Shown here one piece after another: positions 24,607 through 36,171 of a DNA stretch of 55,099 bases. Numbering within the stretch: the stretch's first letter is position 1; the number at the start of each line of letters is the position of its first letter. Made by a program: the position numbers and the translations under genes. The notes under the pieces are model-generated. The model saw only the letters and a program-made list of their open reading frames with translations, was not told where the DNA came from and ran no database searches. The stretch comes from Purshia tridentata (taxonomy: Eukaryota > Streptophyta > Magnoliopsida > Rosales > Rosaceae), in contig QANT01005475.1 of the NCBI GenBank assembly GCA_003254885.1, positions 1 through 55,099 on the forward strand. The letters are read 5' to 3'.

Positions 24607-26384
24607 CTCTTAATGCTGAACACCAAGAGCCTACCTGAGAAAAAGAGGGAAGAAAGGTAATCATGGGATTGATCATGCAGAACTTGACAATTTGGCACTA
24701 AGCAAAAAGAAAAATGGAAATCTGCATCATACGACCGTAGCATTAAGAAAAATGCATCCCAAAGTGGAAAACTGTCTTACCTGTGCCTTAGAAGCACTTG
24801 AGCACTCATATCTCAGTCCTTGACGAGTTAAGATATAAATTGCATATTGAGTTCCTTCTTCATCTCGTGTAAAGCTTGGCAATGGACCTATTTCAACAAT
24901 ATCAGATAACAGGGCGGAGTCTTGAGGACTCAGATCTGAAAAAAAAGAAACAAGCTCATCACTGACCAGATTTTGTTGAATTCCATAGGAGAAGAATAAT
25001 GGTAGGACATTAATGAACCATGATGAATTCAATATATGAAATCCAGGGTCTGTGAGATGCAGACCCAAATGTTCCATGATAGGTTATTATCTGCTTAGCC
25101 CAACATCCAATATCAACAATCCTAACAAGTTGCTAAAGGGAATTTTCGTAGGATCTTCTTAATTCTGAAAAAAGAAGATGTGTATATTAAAGGAAATTAA
25201 AATTTGATACTCAAAACTTCTAACAAAAAATTTAATCAATCCTTTGTCCAAAAAGAGACAGTTTTGAAACTATACATGATTCTTTAATGCAAAGTCATGA
25301 AAGATCAAAGAGAGACAATGCAGGCCATGGCTATTTGACGAATAAGAGAACGCCTTCCAGACTATTATTCCTTATTTTGATAGGTCGTAAACACTCAAAG
25401 AAAACGCAATGCAATCATCAAATGCAAAAAACTTGTTTATTTACCTGTGGAAAACATGTAGAAGAAAATGCACGTCCCTTGTAAGACAACAAAGCGAGGA
25501 AGCCAGTCATCAACATCAGTATCATCAAGGGGAGGAGGTTCCCCTGGTAGTGCTGTCCACCTCTGTTAGAAGGAAAAAAGAAAATATGAATAAACCATAA
25601 TTGGCACCAAGCACAAAGTACAGGGTCAAAGTAGAAGTTGACATAGGAATAGTCATTACAGTCCGGATGTGCAAATAGCCAGAGAGACGAGCAGATCGCA
25701 AAATTTGATCAACGTGTTCCAATCTGCAAAAGAGTATTTATGATAAATTGAGCAGAAGTTAACCAAAATGCCAAAAAGACTACAAGTGGCACTAATAGTA
25801 ATATTAGTTTTCAAAAAGGTACATAACATATCAATGGTCAAGTATCAAGTTCAATTCCCTTACTGAGCTTTCAAGTGAGCTTCCTTCTCTTCTAAATCAG
25901 CAAGCTCTGATCGAAGTGATTCTACTTCTGCAGCAGTTAGCACTACCTGCCAGTTAAAAGCAGTCTAGAAGTCAGGAACATGGAAATTTCACAAAAACCA
26001 ATTTGAGGAACTGCACAAGCTAGTCAACCGACCTTTTCCTGACCGTCCGTGCTAGAACCCCATGGCATCCCCCGTAGACTAAATAAGTTCAACATGTATG
26101 CTGCACTTCTGAACTTTTTCGGATTCCACATATAGCTATGGGACCTATGCTACACCAGATAAAGCAAACTGAATAAAAATCAATGCATAGACTCTCAAAT
26201 TATTTCATCTTTTTGCTTCGCTTTTTTCCCTTGTAATTTGTTACTTCAAAAAGAAATACCTCAAACAATTATCAGTTTTTGGCCGTGAAACAGATGGAGC
26301 TTTGTTTTGAAGAGTGTCAGTACTGGGTTCGGATGCTTTAAAATGATCTGGGATAATCTTTATCTTCCCAAGACCATCATCCAT
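24548..26384 (-). CDS. Pleckstrin homology (PH) domain protein with coiled coil
   Basis: Seven exons in coding order: 26384-26260, 26144-26033, 25946-25864, 25723-25660, 25562-25445, 24935-24781 and 24634-24548, giving 247 residues with all phases closing. PH domains bind phosphoinositides or proteins at membranes. Residues 43-79 hold a plant-conserved segment (SHSYMWNPKKFRSAAYMLNL). Residues 80-117 form a Glu/Leu-rich coiled coil (VESLRSELADLEEKEAHLKA). The PH fold runs from about 121 (LSGYLHIRT) through WLPRFVVLQGTCIFFYMF and YAIYILTRQGLRYECSSAS to the final helix, with the hallmark Trp at W223 (VGSWCSALRADC). The exon 2 acceptor is the second AG, because the first would shift the frame. 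I recall a PH-domain gene next to the NDPK gene in Arabidopsis (At4g23895), which supports the identification. The specific ligand is unknown. Confidence 0.82.
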
Positions 26385-28731
26385 GAAAACTTACTTTCAC
26401 TTCTTGAAGAGGCTGCAAGCCTATGTCCATAATATGATAATGAGATAAGAATTGATAAATCAACATCCATATAATAAGAAACTGTAGATTAGCATTCTAT
26501 ACCTTTCATCCAACCACAACATTATAATCTATAAAGCTATGAAGATAAATTGCAGACTGGGCAGATAAACATTTATTTTTTCAACAGATTAACTGAATGC
26601 CATCATTAATAATATGGAAATAAGGTATGTTTTCATATTCCATACATGTAATTCAATGCTGAAATGATAACAATGATAAAACATAGAAAAAAAAAAAAAA
26701 TTATGGATAAGCATTTTATATTGCCAAAACCTCGAGATAACATCAAGGAAAGTATATGTATGGACTGGAATAGCTTTTTTTTCTCTAACCAATATTGCAG
26801 AGGGATACAACTTAGCCCAACTCAACAAAGCCTCATAATTACTTTGAGTCACCATAAAAATCCTTCTTTTGCATTCCATCTACTCCATTTTTATCTTTAC
26901 CAATAGCTCCTTTTAGCTTTTTCTCCCCTCCAAAGTCCTAACCCTGTTCTTGCACTCATAATATAACCACCCAAAAAGCTGTTCTGATCACTCAGAATAG
27001 ATTACAGCAGATCCACGACCATACTTCTCCTCATCCTCAAGATAAAAGAAACCATATTCAGGTCTTAAAAACTTGGATTTCAATACATAAATCTAACAAA
27101 AATTATTAAATAAAACCCATAATTCTCCACTAAACGCTTTATGGACCTACCTAATCCCAACACCACCAAAATTTGAGATATTGAATATGGGAGAAAAAGA
27201 AAAGGAACAAAAATACATGATTCGAAGAGCACACCTCAACAACAGGAATCTACTAATTTGCATACAGTTCAATCAAAAGGGTAGGGTCTAAAAAAACTTA
27301 ATATTCCTTGATTCTAATAAAAATTCACATGGCACTAAAATTCTTCTAAAAGCAAAATAAATCTTACATGAATTTATGGACTGACTACAAGCATATTGAG
27401 TATGTTGCAGGCTTGCAGCATAACAACAAAGAGATACTTTGGAGACAGATAATGGTATTTAATAAGGAACTAACAGCGAAAGGAAAAGAGAGGAATCGTA
27501 CCCGTAGAAAGAGACTTTTACAGAAGTAGAAACTGAATGGAAGGTCCTTGAGTTGTGTTCACGGAAAGTGTTTGACCCCAATCATGTTGACTATTCGGTA
27601 ATATAGTTCTGAATCTGAGATTACTCTTTTGCCCCTACCAAGTTACGAAGGCCATGTTTTACTTGTTAACGTAGATTATGCCACATGAGATACAGATTGA
27701 GTTTGGCTTTGGGTCTTGAACTTATTTTTTTTAATTTTATATTTCGTCTTTTACATTGATTGGTATATATGCCACATGGTTTGTACGTTGTCATTGGCGA
27801 TAAGATTTAGGATATATGATATAATTAATTAGCCTTGGATGATTATGTTCCAATAACAATATCTATGAGCTATGATTATCCACCAGGCAGCATCACACAG
27901 AGTGTCTAAAAAATTGCAAAATTTCTGTCCAAAAATTTGCCTAGGGGTAAATCAAGAAATTCATACCCAAAGCCTTAAATGGGTCAAATACAGTGTTTTT
28001 TTTTTTTCCAAAATCTAGAACACAACATAATTTGATCGAATTGGAATTGAATTGGAACATACCCATAAGACTCATTGTAAAGCTCTCAACATGAATTATC
28101 CATTTTGCCTTTATACAAAAAGTGCGATATCTTTTAGATTGAAATTTAAATAAAATCCAATAAAATTGACTTATATTGATCTACTTTTTAAAAAAAATTG
28201 AATCCTTATTTATCAAATTTTTTATTTTAAAATAATTTGACACTCCAATTATAATTGATGATGAGACAAAATGACTATAATACCTTTCATTTAGATTTTC
28301 CTTTTCTAATACAAAGTGCATTGTTGCTTTATTATCGAATCACATACCCATTATGACCTTGATGGGGTTTTTATAATTATGAGTGATGATGGGCAGGGAC
28401 AGGGAGTCCATGATTTCCGGGAAGAGAAGATAGCCATCAATATAGGATGATACATTGTATTCCACTAAGTACAGCGTTTACACTTTACACCACTTATCGC
28501 ACTAGCCAGACACTTCATAACCATAATAATCAATATCTAGATGGTGTGAGGTTTGAGTTAAATGGTATTTGATTTAATTTTCTGAGAAATCAAATGTTTT
28601 TACAAGTGACATATGCTCAACACATGAATTTTTCAGAAGAATAAAATGGTATTCTTTGTTCAGAACTTCTAAGTTCCGCCGCTGATACTCATATCCATTT
28701 TGGCCTTGTGCACCACTCGACTTGGACTTGG
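26385..28731. other. PH-gene 5' UTR intron and intergenic region
   Basis: The part next to 26384 is probably 5' UTR plus a UTR intron of the PH gene. A good minus-strand donor (GTACGA) around 27505-27510 suggests a first non-coding exon near 27511-27600. From there to 28731 the DNA is AT-rich intergenic sequence with no recognisable gene. Confidence 0.4.
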
Positions 28732-31700
28732 TTAATTCTCCATAATAACAACGGGAATGGATTCATCTACCTTCTCGTAGGGAGAAGAACAAGTTGGACA
28801 AAACTGCCCCTGGTTTGGCATCACTGGAAGATAAAATGGCACTGCCTCTTTCTCTTGATCACAAACTGGAACACAATCCAGCTTCTCTGCCCTCGTTTCT
28901 TTCTGTCTGCTTCTAGTAAAAGTACATGGCTCTCTACAAGTTAATAACAAATCAAGCTCTCTACAAGTTAATAACAAATCAAGTGCATTAATGCCACATA
29001 TATTAGGCTATTGCAAGTTAAGAACATTCTATATCCTCTTTTGTTGGTATTAATCATACACCATCCATTTTCATACCTGAAAAACAGATTCATTTATGGC
29101 AACAAAAAGAGAAGCACTTGAGGAGGCAAGTTTAGAAAGCTCCACTTGGGTTTTTACAACCTCCTGTAAGACAGGAAGAAAATAACATGACTGTTGAACA
29201 TATAACATTAAAGAAGATAAACTAAATGATTCGAATTATAAATTTTACCTCCAGATAGAGAAGCTTCAAAGAATCTTCATCGACACTTACATTCGGTTCC
29301 ACATCCATTAGTCTCAGGCATTGATTATATAACTCTGGATGAGTAAGTTCTGCCGAAATGTCAAGCTTAGAGAGATAAGCAAGCCAAAGATGATCATCGT
29401 CATCCTCTGGTATCTTAGAAAGTTTAGGTAATTTCTCAGCAATACTTTTGCACAGTTTAGATGGTTCCTTTGCTAAAGCATCACTATTATGACCAATTTC
29501 AATCTTGTGACTCTTGTCCACAAGAACATCACACTGGATCTTTTTATTCTTAGCTTGCAGATTTGATACTCCCAAGCAAAGTTGAGCCTCCTGTGCATGT
29601 ACTGCAGGATCCTCTTCTTGAGATACAAAAGGCAAATCTGGATTCACCCCACCATGTGGGCCTTTCAACATATCTGCAGTTGTCTCCAACTGTTGGCCAC
29701 CAATTGGTTCTCTATTATGGTTCCAATCAAACATCCCATTTGCTAAAGCTTCAGGTCTGGTGACACCATTATGTGCATCCCACCCATGCAATGGAGGAGG
29801 GTGGGAGTTCTCAACACTATTCTGCCGCCCAAATGGACGCCCATGGCTGAGGAATCTGTCAGCATCAGTGATATGGTGAGGAAATACAGAGTGATTTATA
29901 TCCATCATAGGTCTGACATTATACATTGGAAAAGCAGAAAAAAGATGCATAACTGGATGATAACCTACAGGAGCCAGACCATGATGGAAATGAATGAAGC
30001 TATTCAATTGTGGAGAAGGCTGATTCAGGACACCCTTCCTGGCATTACCATATCCTCGTCCAACATTGGAACTATTAATCCTCTTGTAACAATGGTGAGG
30101 CGGAGGAAAATTAGACCGTGAGTTGCTAGGCATTTGACCAGCTTTAGAAGAACGTGAAGATAATAAATCATTACTATCTTCCTGGGTTAACTCATCTATA
30201 GGAGGTGTCTCCAAAAGCACCTGCCAACTTCCTTTGCCTTCATACCAGATGAGTCTGTGTCCTTGATAACATCACTACTCCTTCCAAATTCTTTACTATC
30301 AAAACTCCCCCTAATTCCAACTCTGTTCAACTTAGAATCATCAACTGGATGCACAGGAGAAGTGCAGGCATCAGGGTTCAAACACCTTTCGCCTGATAAG
30401 TCACCTAAATGGCTGTCATCCTTGTCAATCAGTCTCTTCATAGGCTTAGACAAACAAGGCTGTTCAGGTACTCCAGACACATCTGCAACCTCCTTAAAAA
30501 GAAGAAGATTCGGCCTAATCCTTTCTGCAGGTTCTGAGTCCCCATACTTCAGTTCTGCTTGCGTTGAGCACCTAAAGAAGCAGGCCCACAAGTATAAATT
30601 AGAACAGGCTCTTGAGCACAATTACGTCAACAGAAGACACAAAAAAGTTAATCACAAGCAACTCATAAGATCATTATGACAGATCTAGAAAAACTCCAAA
30701 TCTCCATATGCAACTGCAAGTTACTGTTACACAAATAGAAGTGGTCATTAAGCTATTTGAAAAATTCCAGTGTCTTATTAAATTTCATTGTATACTAATC
30801 ATTCATCTTCACATCACTTATCAGAATGGTCTACAAAGTCAATTTCCCAAACAGATACTTATAGGCACAACACCATTCATTCCAATACCAACACAAACTA
30901 CGGCAATCACACATGTAGGCAGACAAAAGAAGCACAAATAAAGCATCCTTTGAACATTAAACCACTTGCTGCATTCATAAAGAGTACAACACAAAGCTGA
31001 ACTCTCCAAAAAAAGTTACCACCTGATGAAAACATAAAACCAGGAAAAAGATGGCCCGTACTGATCTTTCGAAAGATGAGAATATGAGCTAGGTGAACTC
31101 CTCTGTCTGTTATAGCTTGCATTAAAGTCTGCATCAACACAGCGTAAATGATCCTCTACCATGCTACTGGCTGCAACTTTCCTTTCTGCATCAGAATTTC
31201 GTTCCTTGGTACTTCGGGATCTACCATAGCTCTGATCCTTTTTATCACCAGCTCTCTTTCCCTTATCATCATTGTTCCTAGTGTTTTGATCATCATCATA
31301 ATTACTAATCTCATATCTTGATTTCTTATATCGATTTTCAACAGCATTACCTTCATCCCTCGTATACTTAGTCCCCGACCTGTCACCATGGTGCCTCTCT
31401 TCCCGGTGTCTCTTCTTCCAATCACCATCTTTCCTAGGCTTGCTACCTGTATGCCTACTATCTCTGTCATCACCTTCCCCATACTTATTCTTACAACTGC
31501 ACCATCCTTGTATCTTCCATCCTTGAAATACTCGCCTCTTGACGACCGCCAACTGTCGCTATCATCTCTTACATAATCTTGATTTTTACCCTTCTCAACA
31601 GACCCATCTCGTTCAACTTCTGGAACCTTCAACTTCGTATCCTTCCTCTCACCATCTCTTCTCCTCTTTGAAGCACTGTGCTCCACCTCAGCGGAACCCT

Positions 31701-31950
31701 CACTGTCATTTCCACGCCGAGACCGATTATCCCCACGGTCTTGCAGTCTTCACTTCTCGCCGGCGCACAAATCCCGAGAAACCCTAACCGAGCTCTCTTC
31801 TTTAACGTTCCTGTTCTTCTTTGTCCTCGCTTCATCTTCTTCTTCAACAACTATTTCTATCTCCGTTTCTGAGTCCGTGTATCCTGCGGTGTCGTGTGAA
31901 CTGTGCTTGTTCTGCTTCTGAGACGACCTCTGCCGAGAGCTCTTCGACAT
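28732..31950 (-). pseudogene. Broken HIZ2/ZC3H13-like gene (possible pseudogene)
   Basis: Inferred exons: 31950-31023, 30571-29249, 29163-29077 and a last one ending at 28732. The family is plant At5g53440-like (HIZ2, reported partner of the m6A writer component HAKAI). The start MSKSSRQRSSQKQNKHSS, the Arg/Asp/Lys-rich middle (RDDSDSWRSSRGEYFKDGRY) and the later GYHPVMHLF, ITDADRF and LHGWDAHNGV phrases fit it. Three breaks are visible. First, an in-frame TGA directly after CAGEK (near 31753). Second, a frameshift near 31500, where adding one G to GGTGCAG would rejoin the frames. Third, a frameshift near 30240, where adding one G to GGTATGAAGG would do so. The last exon also does not join in frame with its duplicated acceptor. 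The region between the breaks stays coding-like, and introns are kept, so this is not a retrocopy. Draft-sequence errors could explain the single-base losses but less easily the stop. No CCCH zinc finger could be seen. Confidence 0.62.
28929..28982. repeat. 27-bp tandem duplication carrying a 3' splice site
   Basis: The unit gctctctacaagttaataac plus aaatcaa is repeated twice. On the minus strand each copy ends in ttgtag, so the putative acceptor of the last exon of the broken HIZ2-like gene exists in two copies 27 bp apart. Confidence 0.8.
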
Positions 31951-32501
31951 GGTTGTTTAACTTCCACCGCGAGAAAAAACAACAACAAGAAAAGAAAACT
32001 GAAATGTGATAGAAATCGAAATCAAAGTTCAAAATTCTGTGCCGGTCGGGTTGGGAAACGATTTCATCGGAATCCGGCAGTTCATATCACTGGAGAGTCG
32101 CCGGAAAAAAGAGGGGGAAAATTGACACGAGAGAAATTTGACACGGAACACGCAAGGAGTTTTCGATTGACTGGAATGACAAAATTGCCCCTCAAGGAAA
32201 CCGCGGCCCAATACTGGAGTTTCAACTTTATTGGATCAATACTGAACGAGCCCATGTCCAAAGGCATGACATGGCACTGGCCCACTGGGCCCCTTCATAT
32301 GGCAATATGCATGTGCATGACACGTGTAGTTGTGTTGGGAGATGATCACTAATGAGTACAAAACTAGGAACATCAAATACTATAGGGGAAGATAGGATCA
32401 TACTACAATTCAACAAAAGTCTCTTTTCGTGGCCACAAATTAAAAGTGTAATCTTTCTTTTAATTTCATTTTCTCTCTCCACCGCTTGCAGTTGTAAAAC
32501 A
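31951..32501. promoter_or_regulatory. Divergent promoter region between the HIZ2-like copy and NdhS; G-box at 32321-32326
   Basis: Only 551 bp separate the two divergent ATGs. A perfect CACGTG G-box lies at 32321-32326, about 180 bp before the NdhS ATG. G-boxes bind bZIP and bHLH (for example PIF, HY5) factors and are common in light-regulated photosynthesis genes, which fits NdhS. Also present is a TGGGCC/GGCCC cluster near 32276-32290. Function is inferred from motif and position. Confidence 0.5.
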
Positions 32502-33233
32502 ATGGCTTCTAACATCACTCTCCCAAGCTTTCAAGGCCCTCTTCTTAAATCCGATTTCCTTGGCAGAAACGACCTCTCTAATCGCGCTAATAAATCGTCT
32601 TTCACAGTTCACAAACGGCCATCGACCCGTTACCTAAGAACATGTGCCAAATTCAATCTATTTGAGCTCTTGGGAGGCAGAGGGCTCTGCAATGGTGAAC
32701 AAGGTCTACAAAAAGAGCTAACGAGAAATGTTGAAGAACAAGTGTCACCAGCTGTTGCTGCTGAAACAGAGGAAGATAAACCAGACAGTTCTGCAATAAC
32801 TACTTTGGACAACGTTCAAGAAGATGCTTTTGAAAAGGAGTTGATGGGGCTTACTGGGGGATTTCCTGGTGGTGAAAAGGGATTGCAGTTGTTCATTGAG
32901 AAAAACCCACCTCCCAAAAAGCCACCAGTTGCAGACTCAGGAAAAACAACAGCAGCACTTGTGAGATCAAAGAAGCCTAAAGCACCTGAACTGCCATTGT
33001 TATTGCCTGGTATGATTGCCATTGTGAGCAACCCAAATAGCCCATATCACATGTACTGTGGCATTGTTCAGAGAATCACTGATGGGAAAGCTGGGGTTCT
33101 TTTTGAGGGAGGAAACTGGGACAGGTTGATTACTTTTCGACTGGAAGAGCTCACCCGCAGGGACAAAGGCCCTCCAGGGAAAAATCCCAAATCCGCTGTC
33201 CTTGAACCTCAGCTCCAAACGGGTCCTGAATGA
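32502..33233 (+). CDS. ndhS: NAD(P)H dehydrogenase-like complex subunit S, chloroplastic (NdhS/CRR31)
   Basis: Intronless, 243 residues. NdhS is the ferredoxin-binding subunit of the chloroplast NDH complex, which drives cyclic electron flow around photosystem I at the thylakoid stromal face. The first 50 or so residues are Ser/Asn/Arg-rich with few acids, a transit peptide. A poorly conserved linker follows. The conserved SH3-like domain spans about 166-222 with LLPGMIAIVSNPNSPYHMYC, GIVQRITDGKAGVLFEGGNW and DRLITFRLEELTRR, then KGPPGKNPKSAVLEPQ. A basic pocket of this domain is known to bind ferredoxin. The ATG at 32502 was chosen over an in-frame one 150 bp upstream because the transit peptide starts naturally here (MASNITLPSF) and length matches the family (about 250). 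I recall the Arabidopsis gene as At4g23890. Confidence 0.93.
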   Translation: MASNITLPSFQGPLLKSDFLGRNDLSNRANKSSFTVHKRPSTRYLRTCAKFNLFELLGGRGLCNGEQGLQKELTRNVEEQVSPAVAAETEEDKPDSSAITTLDNVQEDAFEKELMGLTGGFPGGEKGLQLFIEKNPPPKKPPVADSGKTTAALVRSKKPKAPELPLLLPGMIAIVSNPNSPYHMYCGIVQRITDGKAGVLFEGGNWDRLITFRLEELTRRDKGPPGKNPKSAVLEPQLQTGPE

Positions 33234-33538
33234 GTCCTTCTCTTAACTTCTCTATCACATGCATGTGTGTTTATATTTGGAATGTGCAAATTTGAAATTC
33301 CTAGCTTAGATGGCAATAGCTTTAATTGTAAATTGTAAATTGCATGGAGAAGAGAAAACATGTCTTTGAGGACGCTATTCGATATCACATCTTAAATGTG
33401 TTATCTATCATTATGAATTTCAGCTAGTAGATTGTTATTCAAACAATAGAAAGTGAACTCTGGATACTTCCGAGTGCTTAAAAATTGTCAAAATATTGTC
33501 CAACACATGGTCCTCCGTTCTTCAAGCTCCAAACAATA
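33234..33538. other. Short region between convergent NdhS and KGD4-like genes
   Basis: This holds the two 3' ends, tail to tail, in 305 bp. I see no other feature. The transcripts may overlap. Confidence 0.5.
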
Positions 33539-35708
33539 TCAGATGCAGCCACCCAACTGCCAAAAGATGGTTAAAACAAATACGTAAATGAATTGCAAGC
33601 CTAAAGAAAAGACAGACAAGAAAACTGATTCAATTTTCGCATTTTAGCCTTTTCAAAATCTTGATGATAATGGTTCAATGGTGTGCCATGCTGATCAAGA
33701 TTCAAATGCTTAGAAATAGTATAATGTAACGTTAACAAACAACCAATTGTCTAGCTACTTATATGACAAATGTGAGAACAAGCAATGATTATCAATTTAT
33801 TCACACTGACTATGCTGATTTTCAGCTATCATGCATCTTATGCAAAAATGCTTCCCACATCTAGAAGTCAATTAACTTCTAATTTTTCTGGTTGAAATTT
33901 AGAACTTGTAATAATTCCACAAATATAGCCTACTGTACAATTTCATGTGCAACATTTAGCAGTGTTCCAGTTTCACTACCTTGTGAATCACAGATCAAAA
34001 AAAAATTACTAACCATCATATAGCCTAGTTTTCAGCCGAGCAAGTACTTGCATATTGAACGGTGAGAGAAAATTAACAAAACTTTAAGTTCCACATACCA
34101 AAATGGCCTCAATCTCTTCATTGGACACTGGTGTTCGCTTGGGCTGAAGAGAAGCCTTTCCTCCTAAAGTTGTTGAGACCTTTGAACTTGAGAAGAAAGT
34201 AGCATCAGCAGCCAAAGGTGTTGTTTGAGTCTCAGTTCCAGAACCTGCCAAGTAAATAATGACAAGTGTTGACGCAAAAACAAATTATGATAATCCAGAA
34301 AGAACATAGTATCGAAAAAAAATCTTGAGTCAATGGAGAAGGAAAAGTAAGAAAATTTAAGCAAGGGTTCAAATGTAAATTAGATGAAGAAGATCAACAA
34401 TGGCTTCATCATATGTCTAAGTTTGTTACATGGACACAGATATGCAACAAACACACAATACACATATAATATACATACATTCCACATACTCTGCCCTTCC
34501 TCTTCCTATTTCTAACCTCTACCATGCACGCACATTGGTGTATCACGTATGTGTGGTGCTCCTAGTACATATAATGTTCTCTTACCAAACTTTGTTATGT
34601 TACTATACAAATATTATATTGTCAGGACTGTCAATCATGGTCAAACACTCGAGCATGATTTCACCTGATTAATAGTTATCATTAACAGCTGGTCAATATA
34701 ACATGTCAAATTATCTGGCAAAAAGAGCATTACGCTAATATATATGTATGTAAGTGTATCAAGAGAATGGACAGGATTTCAATGCTTGATTGAAAGACTT
34801 AAACATGAATCTGATTCTGAAGACTACAAGACAAATTTTACAACTAAGAGTATGAGGGCAATCAATAAATTTTTGATGCTTTTCAATCAAAACTTCACAA
34901 GTTGGTCCTTCATAGGTTAGGATTGCCAAGTATCAGTCTAAATTGTGGCATTGCCCATTTGTGTCACCTATATGTCACTAGATCAACACCAAACTGCCAA
35001 ATCGATTAAAGAAGGACCTACCAGACAAAAGTGGGAATTGGGTTTGGGGGTTCTGCTGCATTAGTTCACCAACATCAGAAAGTATCATGTTTATGCCCGA
35101 ACATTCCGGAACCAGCAGAAAGTTCAAAACAGTATTCAAGGCTCCCAAGTGGCATCTTCGAGGAAGGCTAATCATATACCCAATACAACAAACTCCCATA
35201 TCTTTAGCACTACCCCAAAACCTTACTTTCAGCATTTGCATGATGCAACCAAGTCAAAGAGTTCACGCACTTACACTCGACAAGTAGAGACATTAATCGA
35301 CAAATTGAGTAAGCTAATCCCAATTATATTTATTCTACACTAACCACATGCTCAAATCCACAGGTGACAAAACCAACCAACTGCAAATTCGGATTGACTA
35401 AATTTGATCATATTACGAATCCAATCTATGCTTCAATGTGAATACAGAGGACGAATATAATGCATCCTAAGATTTCCAAATTAACAAGCAACCCAGAAAT
35501 CATATGCCAATTCAACAGAACCCATCAGAGCTGTAACATTAATACAACTTAAATTGAAACACATATACACATGCATAGACCTTAAAATTACTATAGGTAA
35601 GGAAATTGAAAAGGTTGAGAAACAAAAGAGGGACAGACCATAGGGTTTCGGACGTCTCTGAGGAAATTTGATGCGAGGGATTCTCTTCATCACCTGAGCT
35701 CCACCCAT
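33539..35708 (-). CDS. KGD4/MRPS36-like small mitochondrial protein (2-oxoglutarate dehydrogenase subunit family)
   Basis: Three exons in coding order: 35708-35639, 34244-34099 and 33556-33539, giving 77 residues with phases closing. KGD4 (animal MRPS36) tethers the E3 component within mitochondrial 2-oxoglutarate dehydrogenase. The identification rests on two short conserved blocks: VMKRIPRIKFPQRRPKP at the start, like the IxFPxR...PKP block of the family, and KRTPVSNEEIEAILLGG at the end, like the RRxxVSxEEIExIxxGG block. The linker between is Ser/Thr-rich. The last exon is only 18 nt (five residues plus stop, LGGCI) and contains the conserved Gly pair, so it is easy to miss. A possible in-frame cassette exon exists in intron 1 (35022-35141). 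I recall a small gene of this type beside NdhS in Arabidopsis. The plant protein's role in the complex is inferred from homology. Confidence 0.66.
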
Positions 35709-36171
35709 CTCTCTTCCGCTCTCTTTTTGTGTTGGAGACGACGAATATAAAGCTTCTTCCTCTGTACTTAGCTGCGATTTGACGAACTCAGGCACGAACA
35801 GAAGTTATGGATTTTTTACGCGTGGGAATGAATAGTCATCTCTGCCCCACATCATGCGCCACAGTCACTATTATTTTCCGGAATGTCAAAGCTGCATAAT
35901 TTGGTCATTTAAACTCATAAATAAACGTAATAAAATTGAAATAATGTTCACAATAATAAATTGGCTAAATAGTTTTTAATTTAACTGATTTATTACGAGA
36001 GCTATCTTTGAATAATATCTTAAAATATGAATGGTTTTAATTATTAAATTGTTATAAGCCCCTTTCATTGAGAGATGTCTCAAATAAGTTTATTTAAGAA
36101 ATTTCTCATAGAGCAATTCTATATGGTATTTCAATAATCTGAATCGTCTACTTTTAAACAAATATCATTAT
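35709..36171. other. Promoter and 5' region of the KGD4-like gene
   Basis: The 5' UTR probably covers the first 50-100 bp (purine-rich on the coding strand). The rest is AT-rich up to the target duplication of the foldback element. No gene is visible. Confidence 0.4.

Noticed and set aside
31388..31787. Open frames on the + strand opposite the HIZ2-like coding region
   Set aside because: They are antisense shadows of the charged, codon-biased minus-strand exon and have no similarity I recognise.
32352..32501. In-frame upstream ATG extending NdhS by 50 residues
   Set aside because: The extension lacks family similarity, and the normal transit peptide begins at 32502.
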